DNA of 64,000 nucleotides from NCBI GenBank assembly GCA_019285715.1, contig CP079108.1, positions 3,983,001 through 4,047,000 of the forward strand, in the 5' to 3' direction. Shown here piece by piece: positions 54,836 to 62,902 of the stretch (position 1 is the stretch's first letter; each line of letters opens with the position of its first letter). Source of the stretch: Sphingosinicellaceae bacterium. GTDB taxonomy: Bacteria > Pseudomonadota > Alphaproteobacteria > Sphingomonadales > Sphingomonadaceae. Below the pieces are notes generated by a model. That model had not been told where the DNA came from. It ran no database searches and saw only the letters and a list, made by a program, of their open reading frames with translations. Position numbers and translations under genes: made by a program.

Positions 54836-54982
54836 TCGATTTCGACACTACCGAAGCTCTCCGGCGGAGGAAGACAATCCAGTTAAGCGGCCGCCGGTCG
54901 ATAGACGACTAGACAGGTGGTTGACGGCGAACGTCGGGTCGTTTCGCACTCAGAAGGTGCTGTCGCAGTTCTGGAGATAAAG

Positions 54983-55441
54983 ATGACGGATCAAGAGCGC
55001 CATAAGGAAACTGTCAGGCGGATCTACGCGAGCTGCTGGAATATGGGTGACATGGCCAGCATCGATGAAATCTTCGCGAGCGATGTCAAGCACGCCCACT
55101 TTCTGCCGGGCTGGCCAACGGGACGTGAAGGCTTCAAGACGCTCGTGCAGTTCTGGCGTAACGCGTTCCCCGACATCCGCGAGGACGTCGTGGAGATCCT
55201 CGCTGAAGACGATCAGGTAGCCAGTCGCTTCCGGTTGCAGGGTACGCATAGTGGCGATTTCTACGGTATTCCTGGCACAGGACGTAGAGTCGACATCTAC
55301 GGCGCCGAGATTTTCCGATTCAAAAACAATGTTGTCGTCGAATACGTGTACCACGAAGACGCACTCGGTCTCTTCTTCCAGCTCGGCGTGTTTCCGCTTG
55401 GCAATCCGGATATCGCAGGCGTGCTGACCAAGGCCGATTGA
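54983..55441 (+). CDS. SnoaL-like polyketide cyclase/ester cyclase family protein
   Basis: A 152-residue protein of the NTF2-like alpha+beta barrel. Key segments are SIDEIFASDVKHAHFLPGWP, GREGFKTLVQFWRNAFPDIR and SGDFYGIPGTGRRVDIYGAE, the SnoaL/ester-cyclase pattern. ATG 54983 has GGAG upstream and a family-typical start (MTDQERHKETVRRIY). Members include aldol cyclases and also many hydrolase-like or binding proteins, so the activity is open. It is followed by an SDR and a dehalogenase-type hydrolase on the same strand with short gaps. Confidence 0.82.
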   Translation: MTDQERHKETVRRIYASCWNMGDMASIDEIFASDVKHAHFLPGWPTGREGFKTLVQFWRNAFPDIREDVVEILAEDDQVASRFRLQGTHSGDFYGIPGTGRRVDIYGAEIFRFKNNVVVEYVYHEDALGLFFQLGVFPLGNPDIAGVLTKAD

Positions 55442-55522
55442 CCAATCTACGCCACTTGCGTTCCGTTACCCTTGCTGCCGTCCAGCATCGGCACCGCGAC
55501 TGCCACCATCGGATCACAAGCC

Positions 55523-56305
55523 ATGCCTGTGCCATTCATTAATCTGTCGGGGCGCATCGCCATAGTCACAGGCGCGAGCCGGGGGATCGGCTACGCAGTC
55601 GCCGAAGCCTTTGCTAACGCCGGTGCGCAGGTTCACATCATCGCTGAAGGCGAGGACGTGTATCGGGCAGCGGAGGGGATGTGGCCGGGCGTCGGTCGCA
55701 AGGTGACCGCTCATCGCTGCGACATAACCGATCGGGTCGCCGTGGAGGCACTCGCGGCGAAGATCCCGCCGCCCGACGTTTTGGTCAACAACGCCGGCTT
55801 TGAGGGTCTTACGTGGATCGCCGACGCGAGCAGCGCGACGCTGGAACGGGTCGAGAGGATCAGCCAGATCAACATCGTCGGAACGTGGTCCCTCACCCAA
55901 GCGCTGCTGCCGGCCATGGTGAAGGGTGCATCGATCATCTGTACGGCGTCGATCTGGTCGCGAACGTCCGAACCCGGTTTTTCTGCCTATGCAGCCTCCA
56001 AGCACGCCACGTTGGGCCTAGTTCGAACATGGGCGAAGGAGCTCGGTCCACGCGGCATCCGCGTCAATGCGGTGGCGCCGGGTTGGGTGCGCACGGACGC
56101 GGCACTACGTTCGGCCGATCACCTGGCCGAAGCCACTGGACGTACGAGCGAGGCCATCCTTGCCGAAGTCACCGCGCAGCAGTCCCTCCCGGGTCTCATC
56201 GAGGCGTCTGACGTCGCGGGTGCGTATCTCTTCCTTGCGAGCGACTGGTCCGCGAGTATCACCGGCCAATCCATCCAAGTCGATCGCGGTGCGGTACACG
56301 CGTGA
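55523..56305 (+). CDS. Short-chain dehydrogenase/reductase (SDR)
   Basis: A 260-residue NAD(P)-dependent classical SDR. The cofactor motif is TGASRGIG (about residues 16-23). VLVNNAGFEG is the NNAG strand, and the catalytic set is Ser in ICTASIWS with Tyr and Lys in FSAYAASKHA. IRVNAVAPGWVRTDAAL and a C-terminal GQSIQVDRGAVHA complete the family. ATG 55523 gives normal length. It sits between the SnoaL-like and hydrolase genes, suggesting a small oxidation-hydrolysis pathway. Confidence 0.88.
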   Translation: MPVPFINLSGRIAIVTGASRGIGYAVAEAFANAGAQVHIIAEGEDVYRAAEGMWPGVGRKVTAHRCDITDRVAVEALAAKIPPPDVLVNNAGFEGLTWIADASSATLERVERISQINIVGTWSLTQALLPAMVKGASIICTASIWSRTSEPGFSAYAASKHATLGLVRTWAKELGPRGIRVNAVAPGWVRTDAALRSADHLAEATGRTSEAILAEVTAQQSLPGLIEASDVAGAYLFLASDWSASITGQSIQVDRGAVHA

Positions 56306-56336
56306 ACGATGCCGCACTGAATTGGAAGCAGCCGAG

Positions 56337-57221
56337 ATGACCCTGACCGACCATCCACGCGAATCAGGCCTAACGAAGCATCGCTACGCGTCAGTGCATG
56401 GTCGTCGCGTCTTCTATCGTGAAGCAGGCGACCCTTCCGCTCGCACGATCATCCTGCTGCCGGGATTGCCCAGCGGCAGTCAGATGTTCCGGGACCTGAT
56501 CCCGGCGCTGACGAGCCGGTTTCATGTCATCGCCCCGGACTATATCGGCTTCGGTCATTCCGATGCACCACGGAACACGGAGTTCGAATACAGTTTCGAC
56601 AACCTGACCACTCACGTGACCGGCCTGATCGACGTACTCGGACTTGCGTCCTACATTATCTACATGCAGGACTACGGGGGTCCGATCGGCTGCCGCATCT
56701 TCACCCAGCGTCCGGAGGCGGTGGCGGGTCTGATTTTCCAGAACGCCAACTCCTACTTGGAAGGTGTCGGCGATCCGCTGACGGATACGCTGACTCCACT
56801 CTGGACGAAGCGCACGGCCGCTACGGAGGCTCCCGGTCGCGAGTTCCTCAAGCTGGCCAGTACCCGGTATCAGTGGCTTGTCGGTGCCAAGGATGAGGAA
56901 AACATCAACCCGGACAATTGGGTGCTCGACCAGGCACTGCTGGATCGGCCAGGCACTCTGGACTATCAAGTTGATCTGCTGGAAGATTACAAATCCAACA
57001 TCGCCAGATATGACGATCTGCATTTAGCTTTCCGGGAGCATCAGCCCAAAACGTTGATAATCTGGGGCAAGAATGATCCGATCTTCATCGCTCCCGGAGC
57101 GGAGGCTTACAAGCGCGACCTGCCCGACGCGAGACTTGTCTGGCTCGACGCGGGCCATTTCGTGCTGGACGAGAACACGCCGCAGGTCGCACGCGAGATC
57201 GAGACATTCTTCGCCGATTAG
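56337..57221 (+). CDS. Alpha/beta hydrolase, haloalkane dehalogenase/epoxide hydrolase type
   Basis: A 294-residue cytosolic hydrolase. LLPGLPSGSQMFRDLIPAL gives the oxyanion region, IYMQDYGGPIGCRI contains the nucleophile Asp112 followed by YGG, and LDAGHFVLDENTPQVAREIE provides the catalytic His. The Asp nucleophile and the DYGGP element favour dehalogenase/epoxide hydrolase chemistry rather than an esterase. It starts 31 bases after the SDR stop with a GGAAG upstream. The frame extended to 56067 lies inside the SDR gene. Confidence 0.87.
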   Translation: MTLTDHPRESGLTKHRYASVHGRRVFYREAGDPSARTIILLPGLPSGSQMFRDLIPALTSRFHVIAPDYIGFGHSDAPRNTEFEYSFDNLTTHVTGLIDVLGLASYIIYMQDYGGPIGCRIFTQRPEAVAGLIFQNANSYLEGVGDPLTDTLTPLWTKRTAATEAPGREFLKLASTRYQWLVGAKDEENINPDNWVLDQALLDRPGTLDYQVDLLEDYKSNIARYDDLHLAFREHQPKTLIIWGKNDPIFIAPGAEAYKRDLPDARLVWLDAGHFVLDENTPQVAREIETFFAD

Positions 57222-57616
57222 TGGTCTGTGCCGAAGGACCGCTGGGCAATTCGCCAGAGGCGGACCGATCGTCTAGATCGACCAGATCAACGCTGCGAGT
57301 TTGCGAGCCGGTCGGGAAACCTCGAGCAGCTCGCCGTCGATGGCGTTGACGACGCTTGGTGCAATACCGCAGGATCTTTTGATCGGCTTATACGCCGAGC
57401 GCAGGAGGCCGCCGGCCGCCCGCGGGAGCGATCAGCTCGAAGGTATGGCTCACGCCGCATGGCCCCTGCCGATGGGCCGAGGCCGTTCGTCGGCTCTGCG
57501 ACACGCAGCCGACCGTCGATACTCGTGCTGCTCGTCTGAGCCCTAAACTTCGCGCTCGATCGGCAAAAACTAAACTGGTTCCGCTACTGTCTCCACAGGA
57601 ACGGTTAAACGGTCGT
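57222..57616. other. Non-coding gap before the amidase/imidase cluster
   Basis: No gene is supported in these 395 bases. Frames here are short and Arg-rich. The region just before 57617 likely carries the promoter of the next operon; no consensus is evident. Confidence 0.35.
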
Positions 57617-57850
57617 ATGCGCCAACATCAAGAGCCTCACGGTCACGCTGCGCTGCTGCTGTGCGAAAGCCTCATGATCACGTTGGTGGAAACCGGAGTC
57701 CTTGCGAAAGACCAGGCACGGGAGACGGTCGAGCACGTAGTCAACGTCAAGCGCGACAAGGTCGTGGTAGGCATCGAGTCGATCGGACTGCTGCGAGGCA
57801 TCGAACGAAGTCTTGCGGCCACTGCCATGCAGCGATCGGACCGATCGTGA
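57617..57850 (+). CDS. Small conserved-looking hypothetical protein
   Basis: A 77-residue protein with the segments HAALLLCESLMITLVETGVL and DQARETVEHVVNVKRDKVVV. It has a helical look reminiscent of short uncharacterised proteobacterial proteins with an ALLL.ESL..LVE.GVL pattern. No ribosome-binding site is clear. It overlaps no other supported gene and precedes the amidase by 31 bases. Confidence 0.45.
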   Translation: MRQHQEPHGHAALLLCESLMITLVETGVLAKDQARETVEHVVNVKRDKVVVGIESIGLLRGIERSLAATAMQRSDRS

Positions 57851-57881
57851 CCGGGACGGTGGCGGTGCGTCACGGCCGGTC

Positions 57882-59360
57882 ATGAGGGCAGCCGGCTCCA
57901 ACCCGTCGGTCGACGCGACGGGGTCGTCCATCCACGCCATAGCCGGCACGGACCCGGGAGCCCGGACCGCCGCCGAGCAGGTATCAATGTTCTGCCGCGG
58001 GTCCGCCGACGTCTTCGCCGTGACGCGTTGCACGTTGGAAACGATCACCGCCGCGGCGGAAACGGCGATTTTCGTCCTCGTGACCCCGGATCGCGCCTTA
58101 CGGGAAGCGGCGGAATCGTCGGCGCGGTATGGCGAGGGTCGACAGCTGGGGACGCTCGACGGCGTTCCAATCGCCTGGAAAGACCTGTTCGACTTGGAGG
58201 GGGAGGTCACTCGGGCAGGATCCCGGATCCTTTGTGACGTGCCTGCCCAGACCGACGCGGTCCTCGTGCAGCGCCTCGCTCACGCTGGTGCCGTCACGGT
58301 CGGCAAGCTCAACTTGACCGAATTTGCGTTCTCCGTCCTGGGACTGAACCCGCACTTCGGTACGCCGCGGAACCCATGGGGTCACGACCCGCGCGTGCCT
58401 GGCGGCTCCTCCTCCGGCTGTGGCGTTGCGGTGGCGCGGGGCATCGTGCCACTCGCGATCGGCACCGACACCAGCGGATCGGTTCGGGTACCGGCCGCGT
58501 TCAACGGCATCGTCGGATTCAAGCCATCCGGCGGGCGTTGGCCGTTGGGCGGCTGTTTCCCGCTTTCTAAGACGCTTGATACCGCGGGGGTGCTCTGCCG
58601 CACCTTGTCCGACGCGGTGGAGGTCGACGCGGTAGCGCGTGATGCCGTCGGGTCATCTCGAGGCACATGCGATGTCGCCGGCCTGAGGTTGGTGGTGCCG
58701 ACCAACGCGGTCTGGGAGGGCTGCCAGCCGGCCGTCACGGCGAATGCCGAAGCGGCGCTTCGGCGACTCTCCGACGCCGGTGCGCTTGTCGACCGCCGCC
58801 CCGTACCGGTGCTCGACTCCGTGCTGGAGCTCAACGCCCGTTTCGGGACGCTAGTCGCCCTGGAAGCATATCGCTTGCACGAAGCCCGCCTTTCGAAAGA
58901 CTCGGCGCAGATGGACCGGCAGGTTGCCGCCCGGATGCGTGCCGGCTCCAGCATAGGGCATCATGCAGAGCAGGCGATCCGTGCCGGGCGGGATCGCCTC
59001 ATCCTGGAGCTTGACGAACTTTTCGACGGAGACACCCTCCTGGCCTTCCCGACCGTGCCGCACGTCGCGCCGCCGATTGCACCGCTCGAGGCGGATGACG
59101 GCCTCTTTGCTGCCACGAACGCGATGACGATGCGTAACACCATGCTCGGCAATTTCCTGGACTGGTGCAGCGTGTCGATACCAAGCGGCTTCGACGGCGA
59201 GGGTCTGCCCACCGGCCTTCTTCTCTCTGGCGGCCCTGGACTTGACGATCATCTACTCGCGGCTGCGCTCGCTGCGGAGCCCTTTATCCGAGGGTTCCCG
59301 CCGAACACGTCGCGTCGATCGGCCGTAGACATTGGCAACAATTCGCTGGAGGCGTCGTGA
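57882..59360 (+). CDS. Amidase signature enzyme, candidate half-amidase
   Basis: A 492-residue amidase signature hydrolase. The catalytic Lys100 lies in PIAWKDLFD, the Ser-rich motif is GGSSSGCG (174-181, containing the cis-Ser), and the nucleophile Ser200 lies in [27 protein letters not shown] is the usual segment preceding the Gly/Ser-rich loop. Amidases of this type cleave free amides to carboxylate and ammonia. The stop overlaps the start of an imidase-type deacetylase (GTGA), so the pair may act sequentially: imide to half-amide to dicarboxylate. ATG 57882 is used; the longer frame starts inside the small upstream gene. Confidence 0.85.
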   Translation: MRAAGSNPSVDATGSSIHAIAGTDPGARTAAEQVSMFCRGSADVFAVTRCTLETITAAAETAIFVLVTPDRALREAAESSARYGEGRQLGTLDGVPIAWKDLFDLEGEVTRAGSRILCDVPAQTDAVLVQRLAHAGAVTVGKLNLTEFAFSVLGLNPHFGTPRNPWGHDPRVPGGSSSGCGVAVARGIVPLAIGTDTSGSVRVPAAFNGIVGFKPSGGRWPLGGCFPLSKTLDTAGVLCRTLSDAVEVDAVARDAVGSSRGTCDVAGLRLVVPTNAVWEGCQPAVTANAEAALRRLSDAGALVDRRPVPVLDSVLELNARFGTLVALEAYRLHEARLSKDSAQMDRQVAARMRAGSSIGHHAEQAIRAGRDRLILELDELFDGDTLLAFPTVPHVAPPIAPLEADDGLFAATNAMTMRNTMLGNFLDWCSVSIPSGFDGEGLPTGLLLSGGPGLDDHLLAAALAAEPFIRGFPPNTSRRSAVDIGNNSLEAS

Positions 59361-60238
59361 CCAAGGAAATCCTCTGCAGCTTCGGCGTCGATGTCGACGC
59401 GGTCGCTGGCTGGCTCGGGTCCTACGGCGGTGAAGACTCGCCTGACGACATATCTCGGGGCCTGTTCGCAGGCGAGGTCGGCACCCCCCGACTGCTCAGG
59501 ATGTTCGAGCGGTTCGACATCCGGACGACCTGGTTCATCCCGGGGCATTCCATCGAGACCTTTCCGGCCGAGATGAAGGCGGTAGCGGACGCAGGGCACG
59601 AGATCGGGATACACGGTTACAGCCACGAAAACCCGATCGCGATGACCCGAGAGCAGGAAACGGCCGTCCTCGACAGATCTATCGAACTCGTGACCGCTCT
59701 CTGCGGAAGGCGTCCTACCGGCTACGCCGCCCCCTGGTGGGAATTCTCAGCCGTCACGAACGAACTGTTGCTAGAGCGAGGTATCAAATACGATCACTCG
59801 TTGATGCATCATGACCACCAGCCCTACTATGTGCGGGTCGGCGACAGTTGGACAAAGATAGACTATTCGAAGCAGCCCGCGGATTGGATGAAGCCCCTCG
59901 TTCGCGGTGCCGAGACCGATCTGATCGAGATACCCGCCAACTGGCATCTGGATGACCTCCCGCCGATGCTCTTCATCAAGAAGGCGCCGAACAGTCACGG
60001 GTTCGTGAACCCTCGTGACGTAGAGCAGATGTGGCGCGATCAGTTCGACTGGGTGTACCGCGAGCACGAATACGCAGTTTTTCCGATGACGATCCATCCT
60101 GACGTATCCGGCCGGCCGCATGTGATCATGATGCTGGAGCGCCTGTACGCACATATGATCGCACGCCCAGGTGTGCGGTTCGTAACAATGGACGAGATGG
60201 TGGACGATTTCGCCAAGCGCTCGCCCCGCATCCGGTAG
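59357..60238 (+). CDS. Polysaccharide deacetylase-fold imidase/PgdA-like hydrolase
   Basis: A 293-residue zinc hydrolase of the polysaccharide deacetylase fold. [20 protein letters not shown] supplies the catalytic-base Asp (12 or 14), and [10 protein letters not shown] supplies the metal ligands His86 and His90. [27 protein letters not shown] and [13 protein letters not shown] follow. Length and sequence match the group containing both Pseudomonas cyclic imide hydrolase and H. pylori PgdA (HP0310). Without a signal peptide and beside an amidase, imide hydrolysis is the better reading, but peptidoglycan deacetylation is not excluded. It begins with GTG 59357, overlapping the amidase. Confidence 0.85.
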   Translation: MTKEILCSFGVDVDAVAGWLGSYGGEDSPDDISRGLFAGEVGTPRLLRMFERFDIRTTWFIPGHSIETFPAEMKAVADAGHEIGIHGYSHENPIAMTREQETAVLDRSIELVTALCGRRPTGYAAPWWEFSAVTNELLLERGIKYDHSLMHHDHQPYYVRVGDSWTKIDYSKQPADWMKPLVRGAETDLIEIPANWHLDDLPPMLFIKKAPNSHGFVNPRDVEQMWRDQFDWVYREHEYAVFPMTIHPDVSGRPHVIMMLERLYAHMIARPGVRFVTMDEMVDDFAKRSPRIR

Positions 60239-60244
60239 CGCCGG

Positions 60245-60571
60245 ATGTGCTCCCTCTGCGGCGTACTGGGCGGCAGCGAGCATTGGGCGGATGCTCACGC
60301 CCGGCCAGGCACCTTCACGCGCAACACGTGCCCGACCGAACGACATCGCGAACGGACGCGAAAGGTTCGCCATGCCTGTGAGATCCTGCGACCGCTCGGC
60401 CTTGAGATGGTCGATTGGAACGGAGCAGCGTTCCTTCTTTCGACCCGAACCGGCAGGACCGAAGTCGTCGACAACCTTGGTCACCTCTGGGTTGCGGTGG
60501 AAGCGCTTCTCGGAGCGGCCGCCGATCCGCTCGAGATCAACCTGCTGCGCGCTTTCGAAGCCGGGCCGTGA
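60245..60571 (+). CDS. CxxC-containing hypothetical protein linked to CobW
   Basis: A 108-residue protein opening MCSLCGVLGGSEHWAD, whose CxxC could bind zinc with a nearby His. The C-terminal half (LEMVDWNGAAFLLSTRTGRT, then EVVDNLGHLWVAVEALL) is well formed and looks conserved. I have the impression of similar proteins next to imidase and CobW genes in rhizobia, but no function is known to me. It starts seven bases after the imidase stop, and its own stop overlaps the GTG of the CobW gene. Confidence 0.7.
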   Translation: MCSLCGVLGGSEHWADAHARPGTFTRNTCPTERHRERTRKVRHACEILRPLGLEMVDWNGAAFLLSTRTGRTEVVDNLGHLWVAVEALLGAAADPLEINLLRAFEAGP

Positions 60572-61542
60572 CCGAGATACCGGTGTTCACACCGGTTTTC
60601 CTACTCACCGGCTTCTTAGGCTCCGGCAAGACCAGCTTGCTCGGCCGACTTCTGCGCGATCCAGCGCTTGCGGACACGGCGGTCCTGATCAACGAATACG
60701 GTGAGATCGGGCTTGATCATCACCTGCTTGAACGGATCGACGAGACGGTGGTCCTCCTTCGGTCAGGCTGCGTCTGCTGCACGATCAGGGGGGAACTGTC
60801 GGGCGCGATCGGCGCGTTGCATTCCCGCCGTGCTCGGGGCGAGGTGCCCCCTTTTAGCCGGCTGGTCATCGAATCCACCGGGCTAGCGGATCCACTACCC
60901 GTGATGACCACGGTGGCAGCGGATCCCGTGCTCAAGCACCACTTCCGGATGAGCGCTGTCGTCACCACGGTCGACGCCGTCAATGGTGGCAACCAGCTCG
61001 CCAGCCAGCCCGAGAGCGTGCTTCAGGTCGCTGTTGCGGACCGCATCGTGCTCACGAAGACCGACATCGCCGCTCCGTCGACACGGCAGCCGTTGATCGA
61101 AGTTTTAAAGGCCATCAATCCCGATGCGCCGTTGATCAGTTCCGCCGACGCCTTCGATGCCCAAGACCTACTGAATGAACGATCATTACCTGACGCGGTC
61201 ATCCGCGCCCGTTCGCCTAATGGCGCCCAGGGTCACGCGGCCGACGTCTCCTCTCTCGCCTTGATCCTCGACCGACAAATCGACTGGAGCTTGTTCGGGT
61301 TGTGGTTGACCATGCTTCTCCACCGCCACGGCGACCGCATCCTTCGCGTCAAATGTCTGTTGAACGTCGAGGGCTCCGAGGGTCCCGTGGCCGTTCACGG
61401 CGTCCAGCAGCTCGTCCACGTCCCGACGCACTTGTCCCGGTGGCCTGACCACGATCGTCGATCGAGGTTGGTGTTCATCACGCGTGGTCTGGATCCCTCC
61501 TTGATCGAGCGATCGATGAGGGCCTTCAACCTGCTCGGATAG
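60568..61542 (+). CDS. CobW/G3E-family GTPase, putative zinc chaperone
   Basis: A 324-residue GTP-dependent metallochaperone-type protein. Walker A is GFLGSGKTS (15-23). The metal-binding CxCC motif, SGCVCCTIRGEL, has Cys68, Cys70 and Cys71. LVIESTGLADPLPV carries Walker B, and ADRIVLTKTDIA gives the guanine-specificity TKxD. The C-terminal CobW_C domain is present. Members deliver Zn or Co to partner enzymes. Coupling to an imidase that needs a zinc ion suggests it supplies that metal. GTG 60568 is used. Confidence 0.88.
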   Translation: MTEIPVFTPVFLLTGFLGSGKTSLLGRLLRDPALADTAVLINEYGEIGLDHHLLERIDETVVLLRSGCVCCTIRGELSGAIGALHSRRARGEVPPFSRLVIESTGLADPLPVMTTVAADPVLKHHFRMSAVVTTVDAVNGGNQLASQPESVLQVAVADRIVLTKTDIAAPSTRQPLIEVLKAINPDAPLISSADAFDAQDLLNERSLPDAVIRARSPNGAQGHAADVSSLALILDRQIDWSLFGLWLTMLLHRHGDRILRVKCLLNVEGSEGPVAVHGVQQLVHVPTHLSRWPDHDRRSRLVFITRGLDPSLIERSMRAFNLLG

Positions 61543-61745
61543 AGCGCGGCGCCAGGGTGGACGCGGTCGGCGATTATACCGGCGCGCGATATACCAGTTA
61601 AGTGCGAGGATGAGACCTTGTCGATATACCGGGCATATCGAAACCCGGTCCGGTACCGATAACGTGTCGGGAGGGTCGCGGCGCGCACTTCGCGAGGAAC
61701 GTTCATGGGGCTGCAGCTGGCGAAGATTTCGGGCCGGTACGCTCG

Positions 61746-62057
61746 ATGAACTGGATCTTCCTGCTGCTGGCCGCGGGGTTCGAGGTCGCCTTCACGACGA
61801 CCTTCAGACTGAGTGGGAATTTCAAGAACGTCGCGGCGACCTTCGCATTCTTGATCAGCCTCCTTATGAGCCTGTTCTTTCTTCAGCTTGCGATCCGGTC
61901 GATCCCGCTGGGCACTGCCTACGCCATCTGGACCGGGATCGGTGCGATCGGGACGGTGGCGATCGGAATGGCCTGGTTCGGCGAGCCCGTGACGGCGCTC
62001 CGCATCGTCCTGATCCTGAGCATCGTCGCGGCCACCATCGCGTTGAAGTTCGCTTGA
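61746..62057 (+). CDS. SMR-family exporter (SugE/Gdx type)
   Basis: A 103-residue four-helix dual-topology transporter. The sequence SIPLGTAYAIWTGIGAIGTV resembles the Gdx (SugE) guanidinium exporter subtype of SMR, while the first helix (NWIFLLLAAGFEVAFTTTFR) retains the conserved Glu. Family members export guanidinium or quaternary amines by proton antiport. The 203-base leader (61543-61745) was checked for guanidine riboswitches and none was convincing. It precedes sdhC by 32 bases. Confidence 0.85.
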   Translation: MNWIFLLLAAGFEVAFTTTFRLSGNFKNVAATFAFLISLLMSLFFLQLAIRSIPLGTAYAIWTGIGAIGTVAIGMAWFGEPVTALRIVLILSIVAATIALKFA

Positions 62058-62089
62058 ACCCGCAACCGGAACGGAGAGGCTGTAGCGAT

Positions 62090-62470
62090 ATGCCCATCGA
62101 GCGACCACTTTCGCCTCACTTGACATGGTACAGGCCCCAGTTGACGTCGTTGCTCTCGATCATGCACCGCGCCTCCGGGGTGGCCCTATCGGCCGGGTCG
62201 ATCCTCCTCGTCTGGTGGTTGATCGCCATCGCGTCGGGCGGTGCGACGTTTCTCGCGACGCAGGCGCTGATCGCGTCTCCGGTCGGCATCGCGGCGCTGG
62301 CCGGCTGGTCCGTTGCGTTCTTCTATCATCTAAGCAATGGCATTCGGCATCTCGCATGGGATGCCGGATACGGCTTCGAGCTCAAGACAGCTTACCGCAG
62401 CGGTTACGCCGTCCTGGCCCTCACCGGGATACTGAGCGCGATCGCCTGGCTCGTAGCGATGGGCGAGTAG
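62090..62470 (+). CDS. sdhC: Succinate dehydrogenase cytochrome b556 subunit
   Basis: A 126-residue membrane anchor of complex [25 protein letters not shown] begins with the conserved pattern and Arg/Ser residues near the quinone site. [18 protein letters not shown] carries the haem-ligating His. Three transmembrane helices are evident. GGAGAGG precedes the ATG at a somewhat long spacing. Stop and start are directly adjacent to sdhD (TAG-ATG), indicating coupled translation. Confidence 0.92.
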   Translation: MPIERPLSPHLTWYRPQLTSLLSIMHRASGVALSAGSILLVWWLIAIASGGATFLATQALIASPVGIAALAGWSVAFFYHLSNGIRHLAWDAGYGFELKTAYRSGYAVLALTGILSAIAWLVAMGE

Positions 62471-62902
62471 ATGGCCGCATCCAAAGGAACGAGCCCCGCA
62501 GGTGTGACCGCCCTGCGGGAGAGCGTCCGGTATCGCCGGGTTGCCGGCCCAGGAAGCGGCGGCAACGGGAGGGCGGAGTGGCGGCTGCAACGATTGACCG
62601 CCCTGGCGCTGATCCCCCTTGGCCTGTATTTCGTCGTGTCTGTCCTGCACTTGGCGACCGCCCGAAGCGACACCGCGGCGAACTGGCTCGGGCGACCCGC
62701 AAACGCGTTCGTCATGCTCCTGTTCGTTGTCGCGACGCTATCGCACGCGGTGGTCGGGTTGCGGTCCGTACTGACGGACTATGTACACGGCCAGGGCCGC
62801 TTGGTCGGTGCCGGGATAGTCGTCGGTGGGCTTGCGATAACTCTTTGTCTTGCTGGCGTCCTCGCGATCCTGAAGGTGTTCACCGACGGAGGCGGGTCGT
62901 GA
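62471..62902 (+). CDS. sdhD: Succinate dehydrogenase hydrophobic anchor subunit
   Basis: A 143-residue second anchor of complex II. Three hydrophobic segments occur: [40 protein letters not shown] (His of [16 protein letters not shown] is the haem/quinone-side region) and [20 protein letters not shown]. The ATG immediately follows the sdhC stop, and its TGA overlaps the GTG of sdhA. The N-terminal 45 residues are polar and slightly longer than usual. Confidence 0.87.
   Translation: MAASKGTSPAGVTALRESVRYRRVAGPGSGGNGRAEWRLQRLTALALIPLGLYFVVSVLHLATARSDTAANWLGRPANAFVMLLFVVATLSHAVVGLRSVLTDYVHGQGRLVGAGIVVGGLAITLCLAGVLAILKVFTDGGGS

Noticed and set aside
61543-61745. Possible guanidine riboswitch before the SMR exporter
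   Set aside because: I searched for ykkC-type CTAGGGTTCC/GGTCCGAGAG motifs and for paired ACGR hairpins. Nothing matched well enough.
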